NCBI GenBank assembly: GCA_964007475.1
Contig: OZ023275.1
Location: 11,015,829-11,079,828, forward strand
DNA: 64,000 bases
Reading direction: 5' to 3'
Origin: Hybos culiciformis
Lineage: Eukaryota; Arthropoda; Insecta; Diptera; Hybotidae
The position numbers and the translations under genes are program-made. Below, in pieces: positions 1 through 14,200 of the stretch. A model generated the notes under the pieces. It was not told the origin of the DNA and searched no databases. It saw only the letters and a program-made list of their open reading frames with translations. The stretch's first letter is position 1. Every line of letters starts with the position of its first letter.

Positions 1-42
1 TACGCCTTTATTTACCACCTTGGCCGAATTACATGTCACTAA
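1..42 (+). CDS. possible 3' end of a coding exon running in from outside the window (tentative)
   Basis: The first 42 bases read as 13 codons plus TAA in frame from base 1 (ending LGRITCH). They are clearly richer in G+C than the AT-rich DNA that follows. That is what a terminal coding exon entering from the left would look like, but the stretch is too short to prove anything and no AATAAA lies close behind it. It could equally be chance or an exon on the other strand. Function not recognised. Confidence 0.15.
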   Translation, partial: YAFIYHLGRITCH

Positions 43-149
43 TTTCGATGTGTAGAATTTATTTTATTTTTCTTCAAGATATTTCTAGAGTTTTTCTCAA
101 CATGGTTCTTTTGATAAAAAATATCTAAATGTATTTTTTTTTATATTAT

Positions 150-404
150 TTTTATGCATAACCATATAATAATATTTTACATTTTTTTACAACTCATATA
201 TTATTTTACTTTTAGTTTAACATTATAGGTTTTGTAGAAAAAGCAAAAATATGTTTTCCAAAATGAAAATAAAAACTTATGTCACAGGAACATAGTATTC
301 CTTATTTCAAATAGTATTGGAAGAAACTAAATTCGGTTTATTTTTAAAAGCTTTTATATTTTTTAGCCATCTAATTGGATAGTTTTTGATTCTCATAATA
401 TCGG
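150..404 (+). repeat. diverged direct repeat, unit 1
   Basis: This stretch and 1043-1277 share a long series of words in the same order, for example GCAAAAATATGTTTT, AAAACTTATG, CACAGGAACATAG, GGAAGAAACTAAAT, GCCATCTAATTG and TTGATTCTCATA. They are diverged copies of one sequence in direct orientation about 890 bp apart. No terminal repeats or ORF were seen, so this is either an old local duplication or two copies of an unknown repeat. Confidence 0.7.
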
Positions 405-1042
405 AAATAAAAAAACATATATTCGATGCCATATTCGATTAAGGTAAATGCATTTGGTTTACTAACATTTTCGATTTATTTTCCTTTAATATTAAACAAA
501 AATTATTTTATTTTTTTGTTATTTTTACATAGTTTCAAAAATCGCGAAAAAAAAGTATTAATAACTAATTTGTCTGCGGGCAAGAAAATCAATTGGAAAA
601 CAACATAAAAAAAAGTTAAACGATTATGAAAATTCATAAAGAAAATTATATCATATGATTTTTGATGTTTTTTATGCAATAGATTCATTATTACCTTAAA
701 ATGTAGATTGTACTAATACTAAGAATGGGATAATAAAACTTTATCTAAGAATACATACTTGAAGAATAAATACATACATATTTTTAAATAAAGTTTTACT
801 ACCCCATTTTTTGAAAACTATTATCAACTCTTCAATCACCTCTTGACAAATTGATAAAAAAAATAAAAATTCAAGTATATTACATTTATTCATATGTTTG
901 TCCGATGCTCGAATTTTGTAAATACACATAACCATAAATTTTATTTTATGTCTTTGAATATAAAATTTTGAATAAAATATATTTTTTTTCTTATATATGT
1001 CATTTAATTTTTTTTTTTGAGTACCGAAAATATTATGAATCA

Positions 1043-1277
1043 TTTTTATGCATATTAACCATTACAATATACTTTAAAATTTTTTCTTTTAGTTAAACAT
1101 TTATACTCACTCTTTTTTCTTTACATAAAAAGCAAAAATATGTTTTTCGAAAAGAAAATGAAAACTTATGGCACAGGAACATAGATAATTCTTTATTTAA
1201 TGTTGTACTGGAAGAAACTAAATTTTTTTTTTTTTTTGCCATCTAATTGTATGCTTTTTTGATTCTCATAGTATTAC
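1043..1277 (+). repeat. diverged direct repeat, unit 2
   Basis: Second copy of the sequence at 150-404, with the same ordered words and scattered substitutions and small indels. The roughly 640 bp between the copies is AT-rich with no supportable gene. Confidence 0.7.
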
Positions 1278-2809
1278 AATTAGAACTGAAATTTTTTTTT
1301 GAATTTGAGATGAAATATGATTTAAAACTTATGTATACCACATACATTGGATATAGTTATTTAGTTTGCATGTTTGCATAATTTTCATTGAATTGAAAAA
1401 AATTATAATTTACTATTTCTTATTTATACATAAGTAGGTATATTATAAAATTTTAGAAAAAAAATGTTGAGAGCATCAAATTATAAAAAGAAACAAAATA
1501 TATAAAAGTTACACGATTTTATTGCTTAAAAATAGTACGAACTAAATATCAGTATAGTTCTCACATTCAATTAGTTTCTAGGTTTATACAAAGTTCATTT
1601 AAAGTGCTCATCGATTTTTAGTCACAATCCGATTTATACCTTTCACCCGTAGTGGTAAAATAAGACTGACTGGGTTTCATTGAGATAATTCAATGTAATA
1701 AAATATGACCTAAAAAATTGGCAACATGCAGTCAAAAATTCATTAATAATAATTTCATATTTTATATGCATTTATAGCAATATGATGAAATATGGAAAAA
1801 CAAATCGAAGCAAATTTTTCTTAAATTTTTTTAATTTAGATTGACGTCAAGAAATATGCATTTGCATGAACAGTCTCTGATGATTCTGAGATTATAAGAA
1901 TCCGCAATTAATCATATTTTGTCTTATTTTCTTTTCTAATAAATGTGAAGTTTTATTGAACTCTTTTCCCCCAAATCAATGAATCCGATATTCAATGACA
2001 ATTATTTAAAATTCCATTAAGTACAATTTGTTGGTAATATATCAAGATAAAAATTGTTGTTTTAGTTCGCGACGAAATTGCATTATCGTCAGGTTAAAGT
2101 TATTGGAATATTGTGCTTTTAAATCGCTTCGCAGGAAGTGCGTTAAAGTTTGATTTTTTAAAACCGTCTAGAAAGAATTAATAAAAATTTAAATTCTTCA
2201 TTTTTGATGTTAACTAAAGATGGCATAGAAAAATTTCTTGCAATTTATTGAAAATTAAAGGGAAAAAATTTTTTAATATTAAGTCATTTTTTGGAAAAGA
2301 AAAAAAGTTACATGTATAACAAACGTCCATTAATTTAGTTTATCCCCTAAAGCTGCTGCTATGCAGAGAACCCTATGAATAATTAATTTAAATATGAAAT
2401 AATCTAGTAATAGTTAGGTATATAACATGTATTGCGTATAGTTTCATATAAATAGAAAATTTACACGAATAATGTATAAAATAAATAAATTTTTTTTTTT
2501 GATAAGATAAACTGAAAATTTATGATTATGTATATTTACGAAATTTATCTTTGGAGAACATAAATTAAATTAATTTTAATTTATCATGCATATTCAAAGG
2601 AATATTTAACTATTTAACTTAATAAGAATTGGAAAGATAAGGTAATAAAATAAAAAAAAGAATTAAAATTCCATAAAAAACCTTTTGATTTTCAATTTAT
2701 GTAATACGATATGTATATGCAAACAAATATTTTTTTGTTTTTTTGAATTTCCAAGTTTCATTAAATTTAAAAAATTTAATTTAACTATACTTTTAAATAT
2801 TTTAGTAAT
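1278..2809. other. AT-rich DNA without a supportable gene
   Basis: Only short AT-rich chance reading frames were seen. A slightly GC-richer patch near 2060-2150 has AG and GT dinucleotides that could bracket a very small exon, but no linked partner exon was found. Confidence 0.5.
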
Positions 2810-3095
2810 TCAAACCAAAATATTGAAAAATTATATTCATGAGAAAATTACAATTCATCAATATGCAATATTTCACTTCGAAGGAACCCAAAAAGTTTTT
2901 CCTATTTTTTAATCAAAAACTTTGTTTTTAATATGAATGCATATATTTTGTGAATTTCAATCATGTCAATTTCCCATGATGTATTTGTAATTTGAATATA
3001 TAAGGCCCTGATTCCCTGAACTGAACTGCAAAATTATATGCGAAATTAAATTTCATTAAAATAATCTTTATATAATAATCACATTTCGCTGCTAT
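2810..3095 (+). repeat. dispersed repeat family X, copy 1
   Basis: Shares ordered blocks with 22990-23275 in the same orientation: ATTCATCAATAT, AACCCAAAAAGTTTT, CAATCAAAAA, CACGTCAATTTC-type words, GATGTATTTGTA, CTCCCTGAACT-type words and ATAATAATCACATT. No TIRs, poly(A) end or coding capacity were recognised, so the element class is unknown. Confidence 0.6.
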
Positions 3096-4500
3096 AGTGG
3101 TAGATGGGAATGCCATACAAATTCTTAGAATTAAAGCCACAAATATAATTGGGTTTTTTATTTATTATATATACAGCATTTTTAATTAAATATTTGTTTT
3201 GTAAATTAAAATAGTAAAATGGAGAGATGGAAAATGTGTAAAACACGAAAATTTTTATTTTCGATAATATAGTTGAAACGCTATTTGACAAAGGTTATTT
3301 TATATAATATGAATAGAACAAACAACAGAAAAGGTTCAGTGGACGAGGCAAATTTAAAATGTACAAAAAAGGTTTGTAATTGATTAAATTAGATATGGAA
3401 TGATAAAATTTCATTGATCCTCATGGTAAACTGTATTGTAAACTTCACTAGTAATATAACTATGTAAAAAGATAGTATTTTACATAAGACTGGCATATTC
3501 ATTCATATGACGAAAATTTAGCAAAATTCTTCCATTTCAGTGAGTTAGAAATTTTCTTTCGATACAATGATGGAAGCTTCATCTGTATTATCCTTTTAAG
3601 AATATGCATGAAAATTTGATAAAATAAATTAACATTACCTTCACGCGGGATAAAAAATTTTTAATATAAGTAAAATATAAGTTAAATAAAAAAAAAACAA
3701 AATCTATCTAAGATAAATTAATTTTTTAACGTTTATTTATCTTTTTTCCAATAATTCATTCATAAAATAAAATTATTAAATTTATTAAATATATCTAAAT
3801 ACATTTTACATATTATATTATAGATAGATACATAATAATGTGTATAGAACGATTTATTTGATTTTCTTAATCATAATACATAAGTGTCTTATTGTGAATC
3901 CATTTTATCATAAAAAATAAAATATGGATTTTTTTATCCCCATAGTTCCAAAAATTGATTATTACTTACAAAAGAGGTCCAATCAATCATATCTTCACTT
4001 TGTAGAATTCTATTAATATTTTTTTTTGCAATATATATTATTTGTAAATAATGTACGAGATTATTAATTTTCGTTTATTTCATATATACTATATTATATT
4101 ATTTACTATGTACTACACTGGAGTAAATTAGTAAAACATAAATATGTATATTTAAAGTACATACATAAATACAACATAAATATTAAATAAAATATGAATG
4201 AAAAGGACCAAAACATAGGGCCAAAGATAAAAAAAAAAAATAATGAAGAGTCTTCTTAATAAAAATCCAATTTACTTGAAACAAAAAAGAAAAAAAAAAT
4301 GATAAATCTGTTCATGAAAATCATAATTTATCATCCTTTCTCAATACAAAATATAGTTTATTTATGAAATATGTATTACTACATGTACATTATGTGTGTA
4401 GAAAATAAAAAATTTATTATATTTATTAAAAGAATAAAAAAATAAAAATTGCATTTTGATTTTCTTACAAAATGTTTTTTTCTTTTTATTTTATGATATA

Positions 4501-5026
4501 CAGGGTGTCCCGAAACTGAACGTCAATACTTGGGAAAGGTGATAGGTAGGCTCATGACTTAACAGAATATCAAAATATGACCTTAGTAAGGAGTCAATAG
4601 TTTTCGAGATATTGGTACTTTTATGAATATTCAGTTTTTTGAGTTCCACATCTATAAAATTCCATTTTTTCAATTCCAATTGTTGGTACAGAAACAATTC
4701 ATTACAATTCATTACAAATTTTTTGAAGTTTTCATAGAAAAAGTAAAATCATGAAACGTCCAAAAAAAGTTTTTTTTTGATACACCAGTATTCCAGTTTT
4801 AGATTTGTTTTGAATTGTGGTTAATAGTCGGGTTATTCAGCTTTGTGCAGCAACAATTGGAATTAAAAAAAACGAATTCTGTAGCTTTGGCACTGAAAGA
4901 ACTGAAAATTCATAAAAGTCCCAAGAACTCGAAAACTATCGATTTTTACCAAGGTCATATTCTGAATTTCTGGGAAGTCATGAGCCGATCTATCACCTCC
5001 ACAAGTATTGACGAATGTACACTCTG
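4501..5026. mobile_element. foldback TIR element with TA(TA) flanks and arms of about 200 bp
   Basis: The left end starts CAGGGTGTCCCGAAAC and the right end, read backwards, starts CAGAGTGTACATTCG. The two arms stay alignable for about 200 bp each: both contain GTCAATACTTG, GGCTCATGACTT, ATATGACCTT, ATAGTTTTCGAG, CTTTTATGAAT and AATTCCAATTGTTG in the same order. TATA flanks both ends, fitting a TA target duplication as in Tc1/mariner-like MITEs. No transposase is present. The arms have diverged, so the copy is old. Confidence 0.8.
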
Positions 5027-5030
5027 TATA

Positions 5031-5610
5031 AATAATAGTCAGTTTTTTAACATCATACATTTTCTTTTTTCTTTTTTATGTTTCATAAAGACATAAATGA
5101 ATTATTTATTATTGTTTCTTGTTAGAAAGAAAAACTAACGAGATTTTTTTTTTTACATAAAATATTTTCGAATCTCAAGAGAATTTTTGGTTTTTTTGGT
5201 CAAACAATTTTTTAATATTTTTTATAATGCAGAAAATAAAATTTGTATGCATTTTTGTTTGCAATTTTTATTTTATAATAAGAATTTTCATGGAAATTTA
5301 TTTATTGTAAATATACTTTGTAGAGAAATTTTATTCATTATAAAAATATAATTCTTTAATTTTTTTTTTTATTTAAATTATATTTTTATAATTAAAAAAT
5401 AAATTATATTAAAAAAAAATATTTTATTTTTGACACAGGCGATGAAAGCTTAATAAAAATATAATTTCAATATTTGTGGGTCCGAATATATTCATTTAAA
5501 TTTGAAGAAGATTTTTAAAGAAATTTTTTTTATAATTTTATAATAATAATTTATAGTAAAATTTAAAACACATGAATTTGAAAAAACCGAAAGAAATAAA
5601 TTTATAATTT
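5031..5610. other. AT-rich DNA, nothing recognised
   Basis: Very AT-rich (long A and T runs). No gene, tRNA or ordered repeat was seen. Confidence 0.5.
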
Positions 5611-5692
5611 TGAATAAAGCCGGATTCGAAACTGGACTCTCGGAATGATCACTCCGCCGCTCAGTGTCCAACTTGTTCGAAATAAAGTTCCG
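5611..5692 (-). repeat. tRNA-like fragment, probably a degenerate tRNA-derived SINE
   Basis: Read on the minus strand, this has an A-box-like TGGACACTGAGCGG followed about 30 bases later by a B-box-like GTTTCGAATCC. It is a GC-rich island in AT-rich DNA. It does not fold into a good tRNA by eye and lacks a clear anticodon arm, so a SINE head or tRNA pseudogene is more likely than a working tRNA gene. It differs in sequence from the SINE at 22400. Confidence 0.4.
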
Positions 5693-8600
5693 TACGATAT
5701 ATATTCTATGCTTTTAACTAAATAAAACATAAGCATATAGCATTATTTATATAAAAGAAAGTATTGTGAATCCCGTGCACAATAAAATAATATAATATTA
5801 AAATAATAATAATAATAATAATAGAAATGTCAACAATTCAAAATATGTTTTTTGTTAAAACAAAGTAAATCAACTCTATATGTTTTTGTTTAATGGTTTA
5901 GTATATTGGTAACTTTGGTTTATTTTAAATTGAGCATAATTGCACATAAAACATATTCCATAATTATATTATGTTTGTATACGTACTTAAATTTGTTATT
6001 AGTTTTAATTTTACCTTTATTCTGAAAATTCTGAAACTCAAAATGTTTCTTTCAATAAAAAATAATAAAATTTGTAACAAAAAATGTCTTTTCTGTAGAA
6101 TTAACCTTTTTTTTGTTTTCATCATAAGCTGCAAATTTAAATTATTATGATGCTTGTGTATGAAATTTATTTCATAAATTTAAAAGAATATATATAATAC
6201 ATTTTGCTTAAATTTGATATATTATGAACTCTAAAACTAAATGTTAAATTATATACAAGTCAGCATTATTCTAAAAAAAAAAAGAAGTGTACAAAACAAA
6301 ACTTTTATTATATTCTGACCCAGATTTATTAAAAAATAATAAAAATATATTTATTATATTCCGTATATAGATATTGTTATGTTTTTATCCAATTTTTTAT
6401 TATTATTTTTTTAAATTTATGAATTTTTGATAAATAATAAAAAAAAATTAATAAAAACTATATGTATGTGTGGATGTACGTATAATAAACCCCTAACATT
6501 GTATAAAAATGCTATGCATAATGTTTTACATCCACACATTTAATTTCATTTTTATCAAAACCAGCATTTTTGGTCCTTTTTTTTTTTTTTTTTTTTTTGA
6601 ATATCAAATAAAAGATTTATTATATTAATTTATATAAGAGGATTTTACATATATAGAAAAAATATTTTCAAAAGTTTTCCATAAATAAAATTCACGTATT
6701 TTTAGTTGATGGAAAATAATTGAGAAAATTTTCACTCAATAAAAGTTTCAAAATCGATTCGTATGACGTACACAAGTATGGTTACATATAGAAATTTTTT
6801 TTTTTAATATAATTAGTGTATAAAAATCCATCAGCCTTGTGCGATAAAATTGAATAGATGCGATGTTAAGAAACTTTTGAATTTTAGGAACCTTTTTTTT
6901 TAAATATTTTTATTCATCCAATATGAGTTTTTATGATATATTGTGTAAATGTGGATGGCTTAGTGTGACGGGATTAAAATCTGTTTGTTTTGTCAAAGTG
7001 ATACAAATATTTAGATATTTACTTTGCTGTTATATATTTTGAATATATTTGTTTAAAATATTAATTATTTTTATGTGAAATGTGAATTAATTTTAATCTC
7101 TTTTTGATGTCCAATGCCCAAGTATTCACCCTTCTCTCTTCGTTCACAAAAGTTTCAATATTTTTAAATACACCCACAAAATGAAATTTCAAAATTTATT
7201 ATTTCTGATTTCACTTAATTAAAAACTTTAAATTATACTCGTAAATAAACATCCATTTCTCCATAATATCAATTTATTATTTGTGAGAATAATTGGGGTA
7301 CCTATTCTTTTTTACAGAAATTCTTCCAAAAAATTCTTTTTCAGTAATTTTGATGTTTTATTTCAACGAATTTTTAGAATGTTTTCCATCAAAAACGAAA
7401 ATGCAAACTATATATTTTCACTTTCAGTTTGTCCGTCTTTCTGTCGCGGACGTAAATGCTTATAATTATTAAACTGTACTTCGCTTGAGTTGAGGTCAAT
7501 TGCAGCTGATTGCGATCAAAGTTGGTATCTGAACAGATAGCGATATAAGAAAAAATAAAAAATAAATTTCCGAAAATATTTTAAATCCAAATGTTGAAAG
7601 CGGACTCTGTACTTCATTTATGAGGTAAACTGTGCTAATTTTTTTTAAGATATCTTCATGCAATGTTAAATGTATGAAAATAATGTCTGTGTATGACAAG
7701 AATATACCTTGTTTTTCTGACACAAACACCGCATACACTAATAATCCGAAAGTAATAATTCTAATAAAAGTTCTAAGACCATAAAAACATTACGGAACTA
7801 TGTATTGTATTCAAATATATAGTGTATACCAATATTTTTATCAAATTAAAATTAAATATTTAATCAGGCTACAACTTATATATTTATATTCATAATATAT
7901 TTATGATTTAATTAGTTATTTTTACCGGAATACAATTTAGATAAATGTGTTTAATTTTGTTATTTTTTTTCTTCATATGTCTTTTTCGCAACTTGTTGCC
8001 AGTCTTTAATAATAATTATTTTCTCTTAGAAAAATGTGGAACTAAATATTAAAGAGATAGTTCATAAAACACCTATAAAATTCTTTGAACAAGCGCAGCA
8101 TTGATGTTGCTCATAAATATGTTTGAGAACATTTTTTTTTGCAATATTAACTTGTTGATATTTATTTACAAAATGTAATATAAAATTTATGTTACTTCAT
8201 TAGTATTTTGAATTTATAGGACTAATAAAATGCATTTGCAAATGCATTTGAAGAATTAAAGGAATAAAAGGAATGGTTAAACATTTATTATTTTTTTCTC
8301 TAGGATTATCCCAGTTATATAAGTTATTCATGGTACATATGCCAATAAGTATTCCTTTATAACTTGATTATTTTAAATTTTTAATATACTTAAAAAAAAG
8401 GAATTACGAACATTGAAAATTATTTTACAGGTGACACGTTAGAGATGATTTTTATGCTTCACAAATCACAATGGTCAAGAATTTTTCGTTCAATAATTAC
8501 GAATCATTATACGAATGCATAATAATTTTATTTCCTTTGGTATTAGAACTAGTTTCTTTTTATAAGAGCTTTGAAGATATTCTAGATTTCGTTTATAGTA

Positions 8601-8844
8601 TGTATACAGTGTACACTTGTAAAGAACCTAAGCAACAATCATTAAGATTATGTTATGTTGTTATCGTCATAATAATCAATATATGAAACATAAAGTATGT
8701 TATGTATTACGATGATAGATAGCAATAACTTTTTCATATTTCCTTCAGGCAAAGTCAAGATTTCAATTCCTGCATTAATTCTCTAACAATTGAGAGAACT
8801 TTACATTTAAAGAACTACCTAGTTAAAAAATATGAATTATTAAG
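5693..8844. other. AT-rich DNA without a supportable gene
   Basis: Contains an (AAT)n microsatellite near 5800-5823 and a poly(T) run near 6577-6598. A 71-codon frame at 8471-8686 (+) has no upstream exon and no recognisable motif, so it is not called. A GC-richer patch at 7420-7520 contains a TTGTCCGTCTTTCTGTCGCG word of the kind often seen in old insect transposons. Confidence 0.5.
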
Positions 8845-9142
8845 TGCATTAATTTTTGCTATTATAAAGAAAGTTCTAAAGCTATTGAAAGAGAACTCTA
8901 ACGAAATTATATAAATTTTAAAATTATTCTCACAAAAATCTCATTATTAACTGCTTAATTTAAAAATAATAAATTTTATTCCTTATCTTGATATCTTGCA
9001 TTAATTTTTGCTATTATAAAGAAAGTTCTAAAGCTATTGAAAGAGAACCAAAACAAAATTATACAAATTTTAAAATTATTCTCACAAAGATCTCGTTGGT
9101 AACTGCTTAATTTAAAAATAATAAATTTTATTCCTTATCTTG
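8845..9142 (+). repeat. tandem duplication, two 152-bp units
   Basis: The unit beginning TGCATTAATTTTTGCTATTA at 8845 recurs at 8997. Both copies run through AAAGTTCTAAAGCTATTGAA and TAACTGCTTAATTTAAAAAT to CCTTATCTTGA. A few substitutions separate them, for example CTCATTATT versus CTCGTTGGT, so the duplication is not brand new. No coding capacity. Confidence 0.85.
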
Positions 9143-9816
9143 AAAATTTTCTTTTTGACGTTATAAAAGCGTAATAGGGCCAAAGAAAAGAAAATACACA
9201 ACTTTTAAGCTCAGAAGCAGCAGAAAAAAAAATGTCTCAAATAAAATAAGATTGATACCAAAAAAAAAACAAAAAAGAAAATCAAGAAAAATATCACGTA
9301 ATTTTTTTTGAGACTAATATATCAAAATTCAACCGATTTGATGAGTGTATCACAAGAATAACATGAAAATCAATTCGATATAAATCAAAAATTCAGCTCA
9401 GGTGTTGACCCCTTCACATTTATATATATTATTAACATTGAAGTTATATATACCTATACAATATACTGTATACATATTTTTTATTATTTGATGCGCTATT
9501 CAATTTACAATGAAAATTTATTATAACGCAAATTTGCAATCTTTTCAATTCAAATAATTTAGTAAAATCAGAAAAATATATACACTTTAAAAATTTCAGC
9601 TAAATACACATGTTGTTGCTCGAAACACAATTATTGAGCTTCATTCGTTAGTTTACAGTATATTTTATATAATATATAATATTTCATTTGGTAGTCATTA
9701 TTAGTTGATAAATCAAGGCTTTGAATTCGTAGCCTAGATATATCTTTTCTATTGTATCTTTTATATCCCTTTTTAATTGGGATTATATCCTTTCTTCTTT
9801 TCTGCTGTCTTTGCAG

Positions 9817-9876
9817 AGCAGTAACTTAGAATTTCCAGTTTGCCAAGACGAATCTTTTCCCAAAAAAAGAAAATAA
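9817..9876 (+). CDS. candidate terminal exon (very tentative)
   Basis: A textbook-like acceptor (TTTTCTGCTGTCTTTGCAG, ending 9816) is followed by an open frame reading SSNLEFPVCQDESFPKKRK and a stop, with AATAAA overlapping the stop. Acceptor, higher GC and AATAAA together fit a plus-strand 3'-terminal exon, but no upstream exon was found and the phase is unconstrained. Function unknown. Confidence 0.2.
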   Translation, partial: SSNLEFPVCQDESFPKKRK

Positions 9877-10200
9877 AACTTTAAATGTTTTTGAATGCTA
9901 CCGTTGTTTTTTTTTGTTTGTATATCGTTTACATGTTGTCCTGGAAAATATTTGGAAAATTTCTGCAAATAAATTGAATTTTGTTTACGTTGAGAATAAT
10001 CAATTAGATACAGTTGAAGTTAATTTATAGTTCTAAAATTTTAACTAAAAAGTTTGATTTGCATTAGATTTAATGGTAATACTCTCTTTGTATATATATA
10101 GCTTCAAGGTACTAAGTACTCAGTAGTAAAAATGTGTTTCCAACACAAGAAATTAAAAGATATTTCTAAAATATTTGATCCTATTTGCAGTTATACCTAG

Positions 10201-10322
10201 CTTTAAAACAATACAAATACTTAGATCAAGTGGACAATTGAAAAATTCACACAAATTCCAGCCCGAGGTAGGAATCGAACCCACGACCGAACACACAGTA
10301 GGATAATGACAATGACGGTCGA
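10201..10322 (-). mobile_element. tRNA-derived SINE, copy 2 (5' truncated)
   Basis: The reverse complement shares with 22400-22536 the run ATTATCCTAC, GTGTTCGGTCGTGGGTTCGA (with the Pol III B box) and the tail GGAATTTGTGTNAATTTTTC, then CACTTGA, AAGTNTTTG and TTGTTTTA-type words. The A-box part is replaced by unrelated sequence, so it is a 5'-truncated or mutated copy. Confidence 0.75.
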
Positions 10323-10579
10323 CAAAAAAATTACATTTTTTTAGTCAAAGTTCAAATGAGTTTTGATTTTAAACTTTCAATATATGTGTCCTATATATCC
10401 TTGGAATAATGTTCTGCGGACGATATGTATAAATGTAAAGTTTTTTTTTTTAAATTCAAGAAGTTATTGTAACAAAAAAATGAATGGAGCTAGCAAAATA
10501 AAATTTCTGCAACCAAATGAATTTCAATTTCTTATAATAAATATTTGAAATGATTTATATCTAAATTGGCAATAAAAAC

Positions 10580-11265
10580 AAAATATTTTAAGTACATTTA
10601 TTTTTAATCCTAATACATAATTTAACAGTTTAACATTACAGCAACGTTTTACTTTGATCGTCTCGTAATGGTCATATTGAGAATTTCAATTATATGTAAT
10701 TGCAACTTACGAACACTTTTAATACAATATATCGAGCTTCTGTTCAAATTAATTAAATTTCTTTTTAAAAACAAATAAGGATTTCAATAATATGAGAATA
10801 CAGGTAAACCTACTATATCATGGCATTTCACAACATGTTCATCTTTCTACACATATTGCATAAACTCTTATGTAAGAAATGGAGGCAGACTACAAGTTCG
10901 TGAATAATAGAAAAGATCCACTTACATTTACATGGATTTGCATAAACCATACGCCAAAAGCTATATATGCCGTTTTTCAGGAGAGAAACCTGTACTCAGT
11001 TAAATACCTTCAATTTTACCTATAACTTACTTCACTACTAACATTATATCTGGCAAAGAAACATATAAAATACAAAATAAAATAAAAAAAAAACAAAAAA
11101 TTTACTGCACAAATAGGGAAAAACTTTTAGTTTACGTGGCTAAATAATCCTTTTTGTTTTTAGAATACTAAAATAAAATGGAATGATATCCGCAAAATTT
11201 AAAATCTCATTTTACGGATATTATTATACTTATACAAGACAACATTAATTGCCAATTTAAATCAG
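10580..11265 (-). other. probable 3' UTR of the minus-strand gene ending at 11266
   Basis: This lies just downstream of the candidate stop at 11266-11268 on the minus strand. It is less AT-biased than its surroundings between 10640 and 11010, and a minus-strand AATAAA occurs near 10595. The call depends on the exon chain 21611 to 11266 being real. Confidence 0.35.
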
Positions 11266-14200
11266 TTACCGCTGGAATGGAACACCATAAGCTTGCATAA
11301 GATTCACGATGACATAGTAGTTCTGAAAATAAAAAGCCCTCGTTAAAGAAGATTATTCCAAATAGTTTCTTTCGAAATACCAAAAATAATTTTATCGATA
11401 TTTTTAACAGAACTCATTTTCAATTTTTAAAAACCACAAAATGTAATTTTTTAGTTCTACCAAATGGTTGATTGAAAAAAAAACAAAATCGCAAAAAGTT
11501 GCTCGAATACGTGAATTTAATTTTTTATATTCGACACAATTCTTGTATATATTTAAAATATTCCTTTCACCACACAATTTCACAGAAAAAAAAAGCCAAC
11601 AAAAAATAAATAAATATAAATATACTGCGCTCTTAATTAAAAAGTAATTTTGTATATAGGTAGAACTGATTTTTACATTTTAATAAATATAATTTATGCT
11701 TTTGTTTTTAAAATAGAATATAGGTAAATAAATAAAATATTTAATTGAAAATAAAGTCACGATATTGAGTAATAAAATATAATGTTTACATTTATACTTT
11801 AAAAAATAATATAAACAAAAAAAGATTTTTATATCTAAAATAACACTGTTGTAAAGGATTGCCATTTATGAGTATATGAATTACCACAAATCCGAACTCA
11901 TAAACACTATAAATTTTACAAAAATATGACATTTTTTAAATTTATGACATTAAAACAGAATAATGATCTTACATAAAATCTCTCAAAATACCCCAATTGA
12001 TAGGATTAGAAAAGCCTAATTTCTAATTTAATGATACTGGTTCATTTACAAACACAAAACGCGCTTTGGTCATGTACAACGAATAAATGAGCATTAAAAA
12101 TAAAATATTTTAATGTGCATGTGATCGGTAAGTTGTATTTACAATCGTAAATTTAGATCGGTAAATGGTATATTATATGCATCAATATGTACACATGTAA
12201 TTATTAAATTAAGTAAATTTTATTTACATTCTCCGTATTAAGTAAATTTTATTTACTTACTTCAAATTTTATTTACTTACTTCATTTTGAATTTTTGTTT
12301 ATTTTTTGCATTGCAAATGTATTGATTGCAACTACCTCTCAAATGCACATTAAAACAGTATACAAAACATGTTAGTATAATGTGTTATACCGCTCGTTGT
12401 GTATATACACAAAAACACATAGACACTTGTCAATATTATATATATATTATATAAATATTGACTCGTGTCTATGAGTTTTTGTGTATACACAACTCGTTTT
12501 AATAACAAATTTTCTTAACATGTGTTGTAATCTACTATTTCAACTTTCTATGTCAATTTTATATGCTTTACTGACTCTCAAAAGAAGTTGATTTCAATAA
12601 AAATTTATCAAATAAATTCATATTAATGTCATATTCTTATCAAAAATTATAACAAAACCATATTGTTGTCTAGATAATCTTAAAATTATTTCTTTAACCA
12701 AAAATTTTTAATATTATAATTATGCGCGACTATAGAAACTTTTACTAATAAAAATATATATGAATGTATGTCAATTTTAAGCTAACAATAATATTCATTA
12801 TCAATCATTATTTTTTTTGTTAATTAATAAAAAAAAAAAAAAAATCTTTATCAAATAATTACTGTTTTATTTCATAAATTTTTGTCTTCGATTCTAAATA
12901 AAATAATTAAAAAAAAAAACATGTTTGAAAAATTTTCTGGCTGTCAAAAGCAATATTTTTGTAAAATATTGTAATTATTTTTCATATATTTTTTTTTTCT
13001 TCCAAAGACAGGTAAATGTAAAATTTAGAAAATTAATGGCAGACAGGATTCATTATTTTTTTTTAAGAATTATTACGTGAAAATTTTAATAATATCAGTT
13101 CACTTAAATTGAATGAATGAAATACAATATTGCCAAAGTTTTCTGAAAAAAAAAGTTTTTATTTAAAAAGAATAAAAGATTATGTTGTTGATGAGTGTTA
13201 AAAAATTTAATGAAATAATAAAATTGATATTTAAAAATATATGTAATTCATATCATTTCCATACATACACTCAGTATAAAGAATCAAGATTCATCACTTC
13301 ATTGAAATTAATTTTTTTTAATATGAATTGAGAGTGTTGTTATTTAAAACCTCTGAAATTGGAATTGATATTATTTTTCATGATATAAATTAATTTAATG
13401 CGTTGGGGATCGTTATGTTGTATTTAGTGCTATAGAATTTAGATCACTAAATGGAGTATTATATGCGTCAATACACATGCAATCATTTAGATGCATCTGC
13501 GTAAATAATGAAAAAATTTAGATGCATCAGCGTAAATAATGAAATCATTTAGATGTTTCGTATTGAATATTACGTAATACCTAAACAAACATAATATCTC
13601 TCACAATATTTCAATACAGCCAAATACAAAAAAAAAAAAAAAAGAGAAAAAATGAGAAGAAAAAATATTCTCTCTTTGCAACTACCTCTCCCCTACGCAT
13701 TAAATCAGTATATTGGATATGTAAACAAAATTTGTTATACAACTCGTTCTGTATTTACACAAAAATACATTGACACTTTGTCAATTTATATCACTCGACC
13801 TTCGATCTCGTGATATCAGTATTGACTCGTGTCAATGTATTTTTGTGTATACAGAACTCTTAATTAATAACAAATTTAGTTTACATATACAATAATCTAC
13901 TATTATATAATTGCGAAATTCGTATGAAATGTAAAACCTTTTTCAGATTAAAAAAATGAAAATGTTTTTCTTAGAAGACTACTTGTAATTAATTTTGTAT
14001 ATTTTTATTTATATAATATTCATTATTTTTATTTCATATTAACCTATTTTCCAATAATTATGAGCAATCCATTAACTTTTATAACTTCTTTTACTGATAT
14101 TATGATTGCTTCTGTAAATGGAATTATAGTTTTAATTTCTCGATAATATCATCAAAATTTTTATCAAATCACTTCAAATTAAACTATCTCATTATTTAAA

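Noticed and set aside
8471..8686. 71-codon plus-strand frame
   Set aside because: No motif; the preceding acceptor-like site leads into a stop in this frame; residue mix is typical of AT-rich chance frames.
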